A stretch of 64,000 bases of DNA from Duganella sp. 1411 (GTDB taxonomy: Bacteria > Pseudomonadota > Gammaproteobacteria > Burkholderiales > Burkholderiaceae_D), in contig NZ_JAFICD010000001.1 in the NCBI RefSeq assembly GCF_017833525.1, forward strand, positions 2,728,001-2,792,000, read 5' to 3'. Shown piece by piece: positions 1-8,474 of this stretch (position 1 is its first letter; each line of letters begins with the position of its first letter). A program made the position numbers and the translations under genes. The notes under the pieces were generated by a model. It was not told where the DNA came from. It worked only from the letters and a program-made list of their open reading frames with translations, and made no database searches.

Positions 1-356
1 CCGGCGGCAAGCTGACGTTCGCGCAGATGTGCACGCCGGCCGGCCTGCGCGACATCGCGCAGTACGCCGACGTGGTGGCGCCGCCGACGCGCTCGATCAT
101 TCCGCTGAAAAAGGACGGCAGCCTCGACGCGCCAAGCTCGTTCGTCGACGACGCCCACCGGGCCGGGCTGCGCGTGGAGCCGTGGACATTCCGGCCCGAA
201 AACCAGTTTCTGGCGACGGACTTCCGCGACGGCGGCAGCCTGCAGGCGCGCAACGAAGCGGGCTCGATCGCCGAGATGAAGCGCTACATCGCCGTCGGGC
301 TGGACGGCTTCTTCACCGACGACCCGGCGCTGGGCCGCGCCGCCGTCGGCAGCTAA
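1..356 (+). CDS. Glycerophosphodiester phosphodiesterase, C-terminal part (5' end outside the window)
   Basis: The reading frame is open from base 3 to the TAA at 354-356, so about 117 C-terminal residues are present. They look like the last strands and helices of the GlpQ-type TIM barrel. A stretch resembling VVAPPTRSIIPL is followed by HRAGLRVEPWTFRPEN and a closing GLDGFFTDDPALG, where family members carry the conserved FTD(N/D)P turn. Such enzymes split glycerophosphodiesters into glycerol-3-phosphate and an alcohol, usually in the periplasm. The catalytic His and Glu residues would lie upstream, so activity and signal peptide cannot be judged. A palindromic repeat starts 3 bases after the stop codon. 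Confidence 0.8.
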   Translation, partial: GGKLTFAQMCTPAGLRDIAQYADVVAPPTRSIIPLKKDGSLDAPSSFVDDAHRAGLRVEPWTFRPENQFLATDFRDGGSLQARNEAGSIAEMKRYIAVGLDGFFTDDPALGRAAVGS

Positions 357-359
357 AGC

Positions 360-466
360 AACTCCGGGGTCAGGTCCAACATTTCTACACGAACTGATGT
401 GTGGTGGCGCCAAATCCCTGGTAACAGCTGAGCACGTGTAGAAATGGTGGACCTGACCCCGGAGTT
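360..466. repeat. Paired inverted repeat, family 1 (GGGGTCAGGTCC type), copy 1
   Basis: Two 32-base arms, 360-391 and 435-466, are reverse complements with one mismatch and are separated by 43 bases. The arm core reads GGGGTCAGGTCC followed by a CATTTCTACACG tail. It fills the space between two convergent genes, 3 bases after one stop codon and 7 bases from the other, so it could act as a bidirectional terminator. Related pairs lie at 26171-26260 and 33498-33668. The GGGGTCAGG ends resemble repeats mobilised by REP-associated tyrosine transposases, but no transposase is present here, so that link is inference. Confidence 0.85.
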
Positions 467-473
467 TTGGAAA

Positions 474-1655
474 TTAACGGCTGGCTTGGCGCGGGGCGTC
501 GTCGGCTTTCGGTAAGGCCGCGGTCATGTTGAGCCAGCTTTCGGGTTGCGGTTTCTTCGGTTCGCGGACGCCGAAGAAGCTGACCACCTGGTCGCTGTTG
601 TGGTCGTAGAACTCGACCGACGTGATGCCGGCACGCTTGACCACCCAGCCGCTGGCGAAGGCGCTGTCACGCAGGTGCAGATTGAACTCCGGGTCGAGCA
701 CGTTGAACCAGCCCGGCGAGGCGGCGACCTTGCCAACCTTGCCGCTGAAGATTTGGATTGTGGAGCCGTTGCCCAGGAAGACCATGATGTCGATCTTTTG
801 TTTTGCCGTCTCTTCCAGCAGCTGGCGCACCGCTTGCGGCGTGATGCGCGTGGCGGCGCCGGCCGGCGCCAGACGCATCGCTTGCTGGCGCGTGACGCCA
901 AATTCCGTCAACAGGCGGTTGAACTGGTGGACGTCGTTGATTTCGTTCCACGCCAGCTGGAATTCCTTGACGTCGATCTCGCTGTCCGGCTTTTCCTGGG
1001 CCTTGACCGGTTGCGCGGCCACCTTCAGGTCGGCGCTTTGCGACGGCGCGCGGAAGTCGGCCACCAGCTTGTCGAACACCGGTACGCCGGCGTCGTTCTT
1101 CAGGTATAGCTTGTGCACGGCGTTGCCGCTGGCGTCGAAGAATTGCAGGCTGCGCGTGACCACGCCGTCCTTGCCCGGCTGCGTCACCGCGAACGCGTAT
1201 TTCCATTTGTCGAACGTGAAGCGCAGGTCGATCTCGCCACCCAGGTAGCCGCCGGCGATGTTGCGCAGCCGCGCTTCGCGTTCCTTTTGCTTGTCTTCCT
1301 CGAGGCCGACGATGTCGTCCTGCGACTTGAGCTTGCTGGCGACGCCGGTGCGCTCGAGCACGCCGTTTTCGTTGCGCGTCAGCGCCAGCACCTTGCCCAG
1401 CTCGAGCGCGCGGCGCATGATTTCACGCGGCACGGTGTCCCCTTCCTTGAGGCGGACCACGGTCTTGCCCATGCCCGTCGCCAGCAGGTCCGCTTCCGAG
1501 ACGCTGAGCGTTTTGGCGGCGTCGCGCGCGGCCAGCTTGGGTTGCTCGGCGCGCAGCGTCTCCCAGCGCTCGGCCAGGCTGGCGGCGCCGCCCGGCAACG
1601 CGGTGAACAGCAAGGCGCCGGTCAGCGCCAGGGTGAATCGGTGGTGAGGTTTCAT
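474..1655 (-). CDS. hmuS: HemS/ChuS/HmuS-family heme-handling protein with N-terminal signal peptide
   Basis: The 393-residue protein matches the hemin-degrading/heme-trafficking family. It has the N-terminal ERWETLRAEQPKLAARDAA pattern, then SVSEADLLATG, and a duplicated alpha/beta layout. A His-Lys pair (H181, in AVHKLYL) falls where the family has its axial heme ligand. Unusually, residues 1-25 form a Sec-type signal (basic MKPHHR, hydrophobic core, GGAAS end), whereas classical HemS is cytoplasmic. The gene starts 18 bases after the heme receptor stop and is read in the same direction, so the two form an operon under the upstream Fur box. Its role is probably to hold or pass on heme in the periplasm; heme cleavage is not shown by the sequence. 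Confidence 0.82.
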   Translation of the reverse strand: MKPHHRFTLALTGALLFTALPGGAASLAERWETLRAEQPKLAARDAAKTLSVSEADLLATGMGKTVVRLKEGDTVPREIMRRALELGKVLALTRNENGVLERTGVASKLKSQDDIVGLEEDKQKEREARLRNIAGGYLGGEIDLRFTFDKWKYAFAVTQPGKDGVVTRSLQFFDASGNAVHKLYLKNDAGVPVFDKLVADFRAPSQSADLKVAAQPVKAQEKPDSEIDVKEFQLAWNEINDVHQFNRLLTEFGVTRQQAMRLAPAGAATRITPQAVRQLLEETAKQKIDIMVFLGNGSTIQIFSGKVGKVAASPGWFNVLDPEFNLHLRDSAFASGWVVKRAGITSVEFYDHNSDQVVSFFGVREPKKPQPESWLNMTAALPKADDAPRQASR

Positions 1656-1673
1656 GGTGGCTCCGTGGGTTGT

Positions 1674-4040
1674 TTAGTAGATGACTTTGAGATTGACGGC
1701 GACGTTGCGGCCCGGACGCGCCTGGCGTTCGATGTCGGCCAAGGTGGCGGCCGTGCTGCCCGCGACCAGACTGCGCGACGAGGCGTAGTCCCAGTACTTG
1801 CGGTCGGCCAGGTTGTACAGGCCGCCGCTGAGGGTGGCGTGTTGGTTGATGTGCCAGTAGGCGCTCAGATCCATGACGGTGTAGCCGGGCACGGCGAACA
1901 TGCCGGTCGTGGCGCTGGTGAAGACGTCGGCGGTGGCGCGCTTGCCGCGCACCGTGCTGACGATGAAGGCGCCGCCGCCGCGCTTGGCCGGGTCGTCGTA
2001 GGCGAACGTGGCGTTGGCCTTGTATGGTTGCACCGAGGCCAGTTCGGCCTTCCTGCCGCTGTCCTTGTTTTCGGCCGTGCCGCGCGACATGCCGGCGGCC
2101 AGCGCCAGGCTGTAGCCCCGCATCGGCTGCCACCATTGGCCCAGCGCGAAGCGGCTGCTGACTTCGCCGCCACGGATCTTGGCCTTGCCGACGTTTTCCG
2201 GACGGAACAGGCCTTGCGTGATGGTCGGGTAGTTGACCGGGTCGGCCGGCTGCGCGGCGTATTCGATGAAGTTGTCGTAGCTGGTGTGGAACAGCGAGAA
2301 GCTCAGCTCGACGCCCGGCGTCGGCGCGCCCTTCAGGCCCACTTCGAAGGCATTGCTGGTTTCCTTTTTGAGGTCGGGGTTGCCCAGCACCGCGTAGCCG
2401 TTGCCGGCGCCCGTGTAGCTGAACGAGTCGTAGGTGCCGGTGCGCTCGGCCGCGCTCGGCAGGCGGGTGCCGCGCGTGTATTGCGCGTAGGTGCTCAGCT
2501 GCGGGGTCAGCTCGACCGAGAAGTTCAGGCTCGGCGTGACGAAGGTGTCCTTGTCCTCGCGGATTTCCTTGGCCGCGCTCGGCACGGCGATGACGTAGTT
2601 TTGCAGGTTCTTCGGCGACAGCTTGCGTTGCTCGGCGCGCAGGCCCGGCGTCAACGTGGCCTGGTGGCCGGCCAGGTTGAAACCGAACTCGCCGCGCACG
2701 TAGGCGGCCAGCTTGTCGGTGTCCATGTCGGCCATGCGGTTCTTCAGCGTGATCTGGTGGGCGCCCGTGCGCACCACCGTGCGGTCCTCGCGCCACGGAC
2801 GGCGGCTTTCCAGTTCCTCGTACAGCACGCCGTAGCCGATCAGCGTGGACAGGTTCAGCTGTTTGATGGCGTCGAGCGACAGGCCCTTGCTGTCGTTGAA
2901 GTAGCCGGTCGTGATGTCGCGGATGTAGGGCTGGCCGCCGGTGACGTAGTTGGCGTTGGTGGCGTCCTCGACCGAGGCGGTTTGTTTGTAGAGCCTGGTT
3001 TCGAGTTTGTCGAACAGCAGGCCGTTGGCCGGCGTGTAGCGGTGCTCGACGCTGTAGCGCGTGCGCTCGGTGTTGGAGTTCTGCGTGGCGCCGGCCGGGT
3101 ACAGGGCGCCGACCTTGTTGTTGTAGACGCGGTCGTGCTCGGCCTTGTAGTGGTCGACGGTGAAGCGCAGTTCCTGCTCGCGCGTGAGCTTCCAGTTCAG
3201 CTTGGCCAGCACGGCGTCGGACGACCAGTCGTCCGGATTCGGGACGGCGTCGCCTTCGGTCTTGGTTTCGGCGCCGTCGCGGTGCACGGCGACGATCATG
3301 GCTTGCAGCTTGTCCCCCAGCGCGGTGGCGGCGGTGACGGCGTGCACGCGCGACGCCTGCTCGGACGCGTAGCCGAACTTGTAGTCGGCGTAGACCTTGC
3401 GGGTGCCGTCCAGGTACATTTCCGGCGATTTCGTGACGAACGAGACCGCGCCGCCCAGGCCCGGCGTGCCGCCGCCGGCCGGGCTGGCGCCGGCGCCGAT
3501 GCCGATGTAGTGCAGGGTTTCCGGATCGATGTAGTCGCGGCCGATGCCGAACGAGTTCATCGACGTGCTTTCCGGACGCGGCGCGGCGTCCGGCAGCGAG
3601 ATGCCGTCGACTTCCAGGCTGACGCGGTTGCCTTCGACGCCGCGGATGTTGATGCCGGTGTTGCCGGCGCCGTCCCAGACGTTGGCGGCGCCGCTGGCGG
3701 CGGCCGGCACGCTGATCAACGGCGAGTAGCGGGCGATCTTGGCCAGGTCGATGGCGTTGTTTTGTTCCAGTTGCTCGGCGCCGATGACGGTGGTGGTGCC
3801 GTTGCGGGTGGAGGCGGCTTCGTCGCGCTTGGCCTGGACCAGGATTTCGCCGAGGGCCGGGGCGGACGGGGCGGCGGCCGCGGCGGCTGCTTGCGCTTGC
3901 TGGGCTTGGGCCGGCAGCATGGCGGCGGCCATCAGCGTGATCAGCGCGGAGTGCACGGCGACGCCCATCAGGCGCGGGCGCGGGGTGTGGGAGTGCTTGG
4001 GCGCGGCCGGTTGCCGGGCGCACGTTGGGGTGGTGGCCAT
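1674..4040 (-). CDS. hmuR: TonB-dependent heme/hemoglobin receptor
   Basis: An outer-membrane receptor of 788 residues from the chosen start. It has a signal sequence ending near LPAQAQ, a TonB-box region (GEILVQAKR), a plug domain with NTGINIRGVEGNRVSLEVDG, and a long barrel with the LGNPDLKKE (NPDL-like) motif typical of heme/hemoglobin receptors. The end, NVAVNLKVIY, is a standard barrel-closing strand with a terminal aromatic. The ATG at 4040 is preferred to the one at 4115 because the Fur box at 4113-4131 should lie outside the coding region. It heads an operon with the HemS-like gene. No hmuTUV transporter genes follow, so inner-membrane import must be encoded elsewhere. The exact ligand is inferred from the partner gene. 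Confidence 0.88.
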   Translation of the reverse strand: MATTPTCARQPAAPKHSHTPRPRLMGVAVHSALITLMAAAMLPAQAQQAQAAAAAAAPSAPALGEILVQAKRDEAASTRNGTTTVIGAEQLEQNNAIDLAKIARYSPLISVPAAASGAANVWDGAGNTGINIRGVEGNRVSLEVDGISLPDAAPRPESTSMNSFGIGRDYIDPETLHYIGIGAGASPAGGGTPGLGGAVSFVTKSPEMYLDGTRKVYADYKFGYASEQASRVHAVTAATALGDKLQAMIVAVHRDGAETKTEGDAVPNPDDWSSDAVLAKLNWKLTREQELRFTVDHYKAEHDRVYNNKVGALYPAGATQNSNTERTRYSVEHRYTPANGLLFDKLETRLYKQTASVEDATNANYVTGGQPYIRDITTGYFNDSKGLSLDAIKQLNLSTLIGYGVLYEELESRRPWREDRTVVRTGAHQITLKNRMADMDTDKLAAYVRGEFGFNLAGHQATLTPGLRAEQRKLSPKNLQNYVIAVPSAAKEIREDKDTFVTPSLNFSVELTPQLSTYAQYTRGTRLPSAAERTGTYDSFSYTGAGNGYAVLGNPDLKKETSNAFEVGLKGAPTPGVELSFSLFHTSYDNFIEYAAQPADPVNYPTITQGLFRPENVGKAKIRGGEVSSRFALGQWWQPMRGYSLALAAGMSRGTAENKDSGRKAELASVQPYKANATFAYDDPAKRGGGAFIVSTVRGKRATADVFTSATTGMFAVPGYTVMDLSAYWHINQHATLSGGLYNLADRKYWDYASSRSLVAGSTAATLADIERQARPGRNVAVNLKVIY

Positions 4041-4112
4041 AGAGTTCCAAGAGAGAGTTGTGGACGGCTGGCTCTCGGGACTACGGCGATTGCTGGCAAA
4101 AACGCATACTAA

Positions 4113-4131
4113 CAATAATGATTCTCATTTA
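4113..4131 (-). promoter_or_regulatory. Fur box upstream of the heme receptor operon
   Basis: The 19 bases AATAATGATTCTCATTTAC match the classical Fur consensus GATAATGATTATCATTATC at 15 of 19 positions. They lie about 73 bases upstream of the chosen receptor start, in an AT-rich patch within otherwise GC-rich DNA. Iron-dependent repression of heme uptake is the expected outcome. Confidence 0.85.
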
Positions 4132-4210
4132 CAAGTGGTGAACATGTAAAGATTGATTATTGTTATAGCGGGTATTGCCGAAAACCTGGGGAAATTTTGG
4201 GGCGCGGGCG

Positions 4211-4258
4211 GAGCTTGGCGGATTACGCCGTGCCGGCTAATCCGCCCTACGTGGTTTA
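4211..4258. repeat. Palindromic intergenic repeat, family 2 (GGCGGATTA...TAATCCGCC), copy A
   Basis: The 9-base arms GGCGGATTA (4217-4225) and TAATCCGCC (4238-4246) flank a 12-base loop and are followed by CTACGTGGTTTA. Copies with the same arms and CTACGTG flank occur near 9436, 29836, 38614, 43728 and 59507. This copy lies just after the stop codon side of the carbonic anhydrase gene. Confidence 0.85.
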
Positions 4259-4262
4259 GACG

Positions 4263-4817
4263 TTACTTCGGGCTGGTGGCCTTTTTTTCGGTTTCCATGT
4301 GGTTGTTCTTTACGCGGACGTAGTGCTCGGCCGAGTATCTTAAATAGGCGATTTCTTCGGCGCTGAGCGCCCTGACCTTTTGCGCCGGACGCCCCACGTA
4401 CAAATGGCCACTTTCCAGCACTTTGCCTGGCGACACCAAGCTGCCGGCGCCGACCATCACGCGGTCTTGCACCACAACGTCGTCCATGATGATGGAACCC
4501 ATGCCGATCAGGCATTCATTGCCAATCGTGCAGCCGTGCAGCAGCACCGAGTGGCCGATTGTGACGAAGTCGCCGATGATCAGCGGCGAGCCGTCCGGCT
4601 TGCCCGGGTGCTTGTGGGCGACGTGGCCCATGGCGAAGTCCTGCACGTTGCTGCATTCGCCGATGACGATGCGGTTGACATCGCCACGCAGGACGGTGTT
4701 GCACCAGACCGAGCTGTCACGGCCGATGCGGACGTCGCCGATCACTTGCGCCGTGGCGTGCAGATAGATGTCGTCGCCGAGGACCGGGCTGGTGTCGAGA
4801 TACGGGGATAAGGGCAT
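4263..4817 (-). CDS. Gamma-type carbonic anhydrase family protein (YrdA/PaaY-like)
   Basis: A left-handed beta-helix protein of 184 residues built from hexapeptide repeats such as VIGDVR, VIGECS, IIGDFV and TIGNEC. The three metal-binding histidines of the gamma class appear as H65 (GHVAHK), H89 (IGHS) and H94 (LLHGC), with the expected spacing of five between the last two. The family is a cytoplasmic trimer that hydrates CO2 or, in PaaY-like members, cleaves thioesters. The sequence alone does not separate these. The next gene downstream is the heme receptor, beyond the intergenic repeat and Fur box, so this gene probably ends its own transcript. Confidence 0.9.
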   Translation of the reverse strand: MPLSPYLDTSPVLGDDIYLHATAQVIGDVRIGRDSSVWCNTVLRGDVNRIVIGECSNVQDFAMGHVAHKHPGKPDGSPLIIGDFVTIGHSVLLHGCTIGNECLIGMGSIIMDDVVVQDRVMVGAGSLVSPGKVLESGHLYVGRPAQKVRALSAEEIAYLRYSAEHYVRVKNNHMETEKKATSPK

Positions 4818-4831
4818 GGTTGTCCGGAAAG

Positions 4832-5467
4832 TCAGTGGGGGGAATAGGTGCCGTCGCCATGCGGCGCGGCGGCGAAGGGCGGCAGCGCTTCAGCGCGGCG
4901 CGACAGCTCGCTCAACAGCGGGTAGTCTGCCGCCGCCACCACTTCGGGCAGCATTTCTTGCATGAAGTGCCAGGTGACGGCCGTCATGACGGCGCCGTGG
5001 TCGGTGCCCGGGCCGCCGAGCACCAGCGGCCGCGCGCGCTGTTCCGCTTCGAGCGCGTCGAACGCCGACAGCATTTGCAGGGTCACGCGTTCGACCCACG
5101 GCTGGTGCAGCTTTTCGGCCGGGCGCACCTTGCGTTCGTAGACGATCTGCACGCCCTTGTCGCAGGCGGCCAGCGCCAGCCCCAGCACGCGCAACGAGCG
5201 CAGCAGCGCGGCCGGGTCGGCCGGGGTCAGGCGCCGCTCCGGCGCGGCCAGGGTTTCGGCGTATTGCAGGATCAGCGTCGAGTCCATCAGCACGGTGCCG
5301 TCGGCGGCGACCAAGGTCGGCGCCTTGACCACCGGATTGATTTGGCGGAATTGGTCGAAGGTGCGGAACACCGACAGCGACTGGTGCTCGAACGGCACGT
5401 CGAGCAGTTGCAGCGAGACCGCGACGCGGCGCACGTAGGGGGAATCGAGCATGCCGATCAGTTTCAT
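4832..5467 (-). CDS. Glutathione S-transferase family protein
   Basis: A 211-residue two-domain GST. The thioredoxin-like N-terminal half starts MKLIGMLDSPYVRRVAV, with S9 in the usual activating position. It carries the cis-Pro turn VVKAPTLV and the glutathione-contacting MDST. The C-terminal half is helical. Its start codon overlaps the racemase stop by 4 bases (ATGA), so it is the third gene of a translationally coupled operon with DUF1349 and racemase genes. The substrate is unknown. Confidence 0.9.
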   Translation of the reverse strand: MKLIGMLDSPYVRRVAVSLQLLDVPFEHQSLSVFRTFDQFRQINPVVKAPTLVAADGTVLMDSTLILQYAETLAAPERRLTPADPAALLRSLRVLGLALAACDKGVQIVYERKVRPAEKLHQPWVERVTLQMLSAFDALEAEQRARPLVLGGPGTDHGAVMTAVTWHFMQEMLPEVVAAADYPLLSELSRRAEALPPFAAAPHGDGTYSPH

Positions 5468-6177
5468 AGTTGCTCCTTGGGGTCTTGGCCGAGCGCGAAT
5501 TCGGCGGCCGCGCGGGCGTGGATGGCGGTGGTGTCGAACAGCGGCACGGCGGCGTCCGACGAGCCGATCAGCAGCGAGATTTCGGTGCAGCCGAGGATGA
5601 CGGCCTGCGCGCCCCGCGCCACCAGCGCGGCGATGATGCGGCGGTAGTCGTCGCGCGAGGCGTCGACCACGTTGCCGAGGCAGAGTTCTTCATAGATGAC
5701 GCGGTGGACGATGTCGCGCTCGGCCGCTTCGGGGACGATGACGTCCAGCCCGTGCAGCGCGCTGAGGCGCTCCTTGTAGAACGCTTGCTCCATCGTGAAG
5801 CGCGTGCCGAGCAGGCCGATCGTCGTGTGGCCGGCGGCCTTGATGGCGGCGGCCGTCGGGTCGGCGATGTGCAACAGCGGGATGGCGACGGCCGCCTCGA
5901 TGGCCGGCGCGACCTTGTGCATGGTGTTGGTGCACAGCACGATGAAGTCGGCGCCGGCGGCCTGCAGCGAGCGGGCGGCGCCGGCCAGCAGCGCGCCGGC
6001 CGCGTCCCAGTCGCCGGCGCGTTGCAGCCGTTCGACGTCGTGGAAGTCGACGCTGACCAGCGCCACCTTGGCCGAGTGCAGGCCGCCCAGGTGCTGCTTG
6101 ACCGTTTGATTGACCTGCCGGTAATACGGCACCGTCGATTCCCAGCTCATGCCGCCGATTAAGCCGATGGTCTTCAT
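5464..6177 (-). CDS. Aspartate/glutamate racemase family protein
   Basis: A 237-residue protein beginning MKTIGLIGGMSWEST, the hallmark N-terminus of cofactor-independent aspartate racemases. Both catalytic cysteines are present: C82 in CTNTMH and C197 in LGCTEISLL. The enzyme interconverts L- and D-amino acids (probably aspartate or glutamate) in the cytoplasm by a two-base mechanism. The ATG at 6177 overlaps the previous stop codon by 4 bases, and the stop overlaps the GST start by 4 bases. This coupling and the clear N-terminal motif fix the start. Confidence 0.9.
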   Translation of the reverse strand: MKTIGLIGGMSWESTVPYYRQVNQTVKQHLGGLHSAKVALVSVDFHDVERLQRAGDWDAAGALLAGAARSLQAAGADFIVLCTNTMHKVAPAIEAAVAIPLLHIADPTAAAIKAAGHTTIGLLGTRFTMEQAFYKERLSALHGLDVIVPEAAERDIVHRVIYEELCLGNVVDASRDDYRRIIAALVARGAQAVILGCTEISLLIGSSDAAVPLFDTTAIHARAAAEFALGQDPKEQL

Positions 6178-6791
6178 TCGATGCGTCCGGGAATGAAGCT
6201 GAGGAAGGAGAACTCGGCCTGGTAGCCGGCCTCCTTGGGGCTGCACGCGTACAGGCCGCAGGCGACCGAATCGGCGCCGGCGCGCTCGTGCAGGTGGGCC
6301 ACGCGGATCTGCGTCCATTGTTCGCCGTCGAGCGACGATTCGACGATGCAGTCGTTGGCCTCGGCGCGCACGCGCAGCCAGACGGTGTCGATGTCCTTGG
6401 CCAGCGGCTGGGTCGACCAGTCCGAATAGTGGCCGTTGGTGACGACGGCGCCGAGCCGGTTGTCGCCGTCCGGCTCGAACTCGACCGAGGTTTTCAGCCA
6501 GCAGCCGGACGACAGCCGCACCATCAGCCCGGCCTGGTCGTACTGGTGCGCCGGGCGCGAGGTGACCTTGGTGGTGAGCACGAAGTCGCCGGCGGCTTGC
6601 AGGTGCAGGAAGTGGCCGTTGTCGGCCTGGAAGCCGTAGTGGGTGCGCTGCCAGAAATCGGTGGCGGCGTCGGTCTCGATGCGCAGGCGGTTGGACGCGT
6701 AGTCGACCTGCCAGCGCGCCGGCTCGCAGTGCCAGCGCAGACGCGGGTCGAGCATGGCGTCGAAGGTTTCGTGCAGCGGGGTGTCGCTCAT
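6174..6791 (-). CDS. DUF1349 domain protein (concanavalin-like fold)
   Basis: A 205-residue cytoplasmic protein with no signal peptide. It shows the DUF1349 pattern: an LRIETDAATDFWQRTHYGF stretch near the N-terminus, DQAGLMVRL in the middle, and SLDGEQWTQIRV near the end. These strands form a jelly-roll like that of laminin-G or glucanases. Some relatives bind or process sugars but no catalytic set is established. ATG at 6791 follows an AAGGA ribosome site and is preferred over the upstream in-frame start. It is the first gene of the coupled racemase-GST operon, and what links the three is unknown. Confidence 0.85.
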   Translation of the reverse strand: MSDTPLHETFDAMLDPRLRWHCEPARWQVDYASNRLRIETDAATDFWQRTHYGFQADNGHFLHLQAAGDFVLTTKVTSRPAHQYDQAGLMVRLSSGCWLKTSVEFEPDGDNRLGAVVTNGHYSDWSTQPLAKDIDTVWLRVRAEANDCIVESSLDGEQWTQIRVAHLHERAGADSVACGLYACSPKEAGYQAEFSFLSFIPGRIE

Positions 6792-6859
6792 CCGGTGTCC
6801 TTGTCTGATGGTGGCCGCGCGCGCGCGGTACGCGCCTCCGGCGGCCATTGTAGATCAGC

Positions 6860-7315
6860 TTAGCGGCAATAGGCGCGGATATCGTTGGCGGCAACCTCGC
6901 GGTCGTGCTGGTCGAGCGGCAGGTCGTTGACGTGGCCGACCGCGCCATCGATGACGGCGCGCGCCAGCGCGCAGCGGGTGGCGTCGGTCTCGGGCTGGCC
7001 GCCGCGATGGCCGGCGTTGGCGACGGCGACGGCGCCGCCGCCGGCCTCGCGCGGACGGTAGCCGGGCGCCATCAGCTTGTGCTGCTGGCGGCGCTGGAAC
7101 TCGGCCTCGCGCTGGCGCCAGTCGCCGCCCGCCTCCGCCGCCGGGGCCGCCGCCGTCTTGAGCAGCTGGACGCGGGCGCCGCCGGCCAGGTCGGGGTTGT
7201 CGGTGTAGTTGGCGACGCCGTTGGCGTCGATCCATTTATAGAGGTCGGCGCGGGCGGCGCCGCCGGCGCCCAGCAGCGCCAGCGCCAGCGGGACGGCGGC
7301 AAGCAGTTTGGTCAT
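6860..7315 (-). CDS. DUF4124 domain protein, exported
   Basis: A 151-residue protein with a signal peptide (MTKLLAAVPLALALLGAGG, ending ARA). The short DUF4124 motif follows immediately as LYKWIDANGVANYTDNP. The remainder is Ala/Arg rich with a possible short coiled region (WRQREAEFQRRQQ). The family is common in betaproteobacteria and sits in the cell envelope, with no assigned function. The gene is monocistronic as far as spacing shows. Confidence 0.8.
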   Translation of the reverse strand: MTKLLAAVPLALALLGAGGAARADLYKWIDANGVANYTDNPDLAGGARVQLLKTAAAPAAEAGGDWRQREAEFQRRQQHKLMAPGYRPREAGGGAVAVANAGHRGGQPETDATRCALARAVIDGAVGHVNDLPLDQHDREVAANDIRAYCR

Positions 7316-7389
7316 GGCAGATTGTTCTCATGGGGAATCGACCAGCCGATTCTACGGATTATTTCCGCTCAGAATCTATTGAAATGTCA

Positions 7390-8319
7390 CTAACCTTGCA
7401 ACAACACCACGGCGCCGCGCGAGATGGCGCGCGCCACGGTTTGCACGTCCCAGTTCGTCAGGCGGATGCAGCCGTGCGATTGGGTCTTGCCGATCTTGCC
7501 CGGCTCGGGGGTGCCGTGGATGCCGTAGTGTTCCTTGCTCAGCTGGATCCAGACGGCGCCGACCGGGTTGTTCGGTCCGGCGGCGATGCGGGCCTTGGCG
7601 TCGCCGGCCTTGGCGTCCCAGAACAGCTTGGGGTTGTAGCGGTATTCCGGGTTGGCGGCGATGCCGCGCACTTCCCAGCGCCCCTGCGGCAGCGGGTCGT
7701 GGGCGCTGCCGGTGCTGGCCGGGAATTGCGCGATCGGCATGCCGCCGCCGTCGAGCAGGGTCAGGGTGCCGTCCTTGGCGTCGACCAGGATCGAGGCCGC
7801 CTTGGGCAGCGGCTTGGCCGCCGCCACGTTGGGCACCAGCAATTGCTCGCCGGCGCGGGCCAGCGATTTGCCGGGATTGAGGCGGCGCAGCAGCGCCGGG
7901 CTGCAGTGGAATTTCTCGCCCAGCGCCTCGGCCAGGCTGGCGTAGCCGAGCGCGGGCAGCTTGGCCTTGCCGGCCATCGTGGCCGGCACCGGCTGGTAGG
8001 GCCCGGCCGCGTCCTGGGCGGTGACGGTGTAGACGTCGAGCACCGGCGCGGTGTCGGCCGCCAGCACGGCCCAGGTGGCCGCGTCGAGCGCGCCCGTCAG
8101 CGGCAGCTGGTGCAGCTTCTGGAAGCCGATGACGGCCTGGCGCAGGTTGCCGCCGACGCTGCCGTCGATCTCGCCGGAGGAGAAATGGGCGCGGTCGAGC
8201 AGCACCTGCGCGCGCAGCACGTCGTGGCCGCCGGTGCCGGTGGCGGGGTTGGCGGCGGCGGGGTTCTTGGCGGCGCCGGCGGCCGCCAGCGCGAGGGCGA
8301 AAATAAATGGCTTCAACAA
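7390..8319 (-). CDS. L,D-transpeptidase (YkuD domain) with peptidoglycan-binding region
   Basis: A 309-residue exported protein. After a short signal-like N-terminus (MLKPFIFALALAAAGAA) comes a peptidoglycan-binding-type helical segment (residues 35-90, VIGFQKLHQLPLTGALD). Next is a LysM-like stretch (about 125-165, with LRRLNPGKSL), then the YkuD catalytic domain (about 175-309). The active site HGTPEP...SHGCIRLTN is intact, with H282 and C284. Such enzymes form 3-3 peptidoglycan cross-links or attach proteins to peptidoglycan in the periplasm. Nothing suggests a partner gene. Confidence 0.9.
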   Translation of the reverse strand: MLKPFIFALALAAAGAAKNPAAANPATGTGGHDVLRAQVLLDRAHFSSGEIDGSVGGNLRQAVIGFQKLHQLPLTGALDAATWAVLAADTAPVLDVYTVTAQDAAGPYQPVPATMAGKAKLPALGYASLAEALGEKFHCSPALLRRLNPGKSLARAGEQLLVPNVAAAKPLPKAASILVDAKDGTLTLLDGGGMPIAQFPASTGSAHDPLPQGRWEVRGIAANPEYRYNPKLFWDAKAGDAKARIAAGPNNPVGAVWIQLSKEHYGIHGTPEPGKIGKTQSHGCIRLTNWDVQTVARAISRGAVVLLQG

Positions 8320-8474
8320 TTCAGGCGGGCCGGTGGATGGCCGCCACGCGGCGGCCGAAGAATAGGGGATGGCGCATCAAAAAACCGGGTCGGTGGACAG
8401 GACCCGGATTCTACCAAATCGGCGGCTTTCCAGCCTTCCGGCAGCAGGAGGTTGCTGCGATGGGGCGGCGCCCG

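Noticed and set aside
1113..4112. Very long open frame on the plus strand opposite the heme receptor
   Set aside because: It is antisense to a clear TonB receptor, is rich in Arg, Ala, Gly and His repeats, and has no domain. Long shadow frames are expected in DNA of this GC content.
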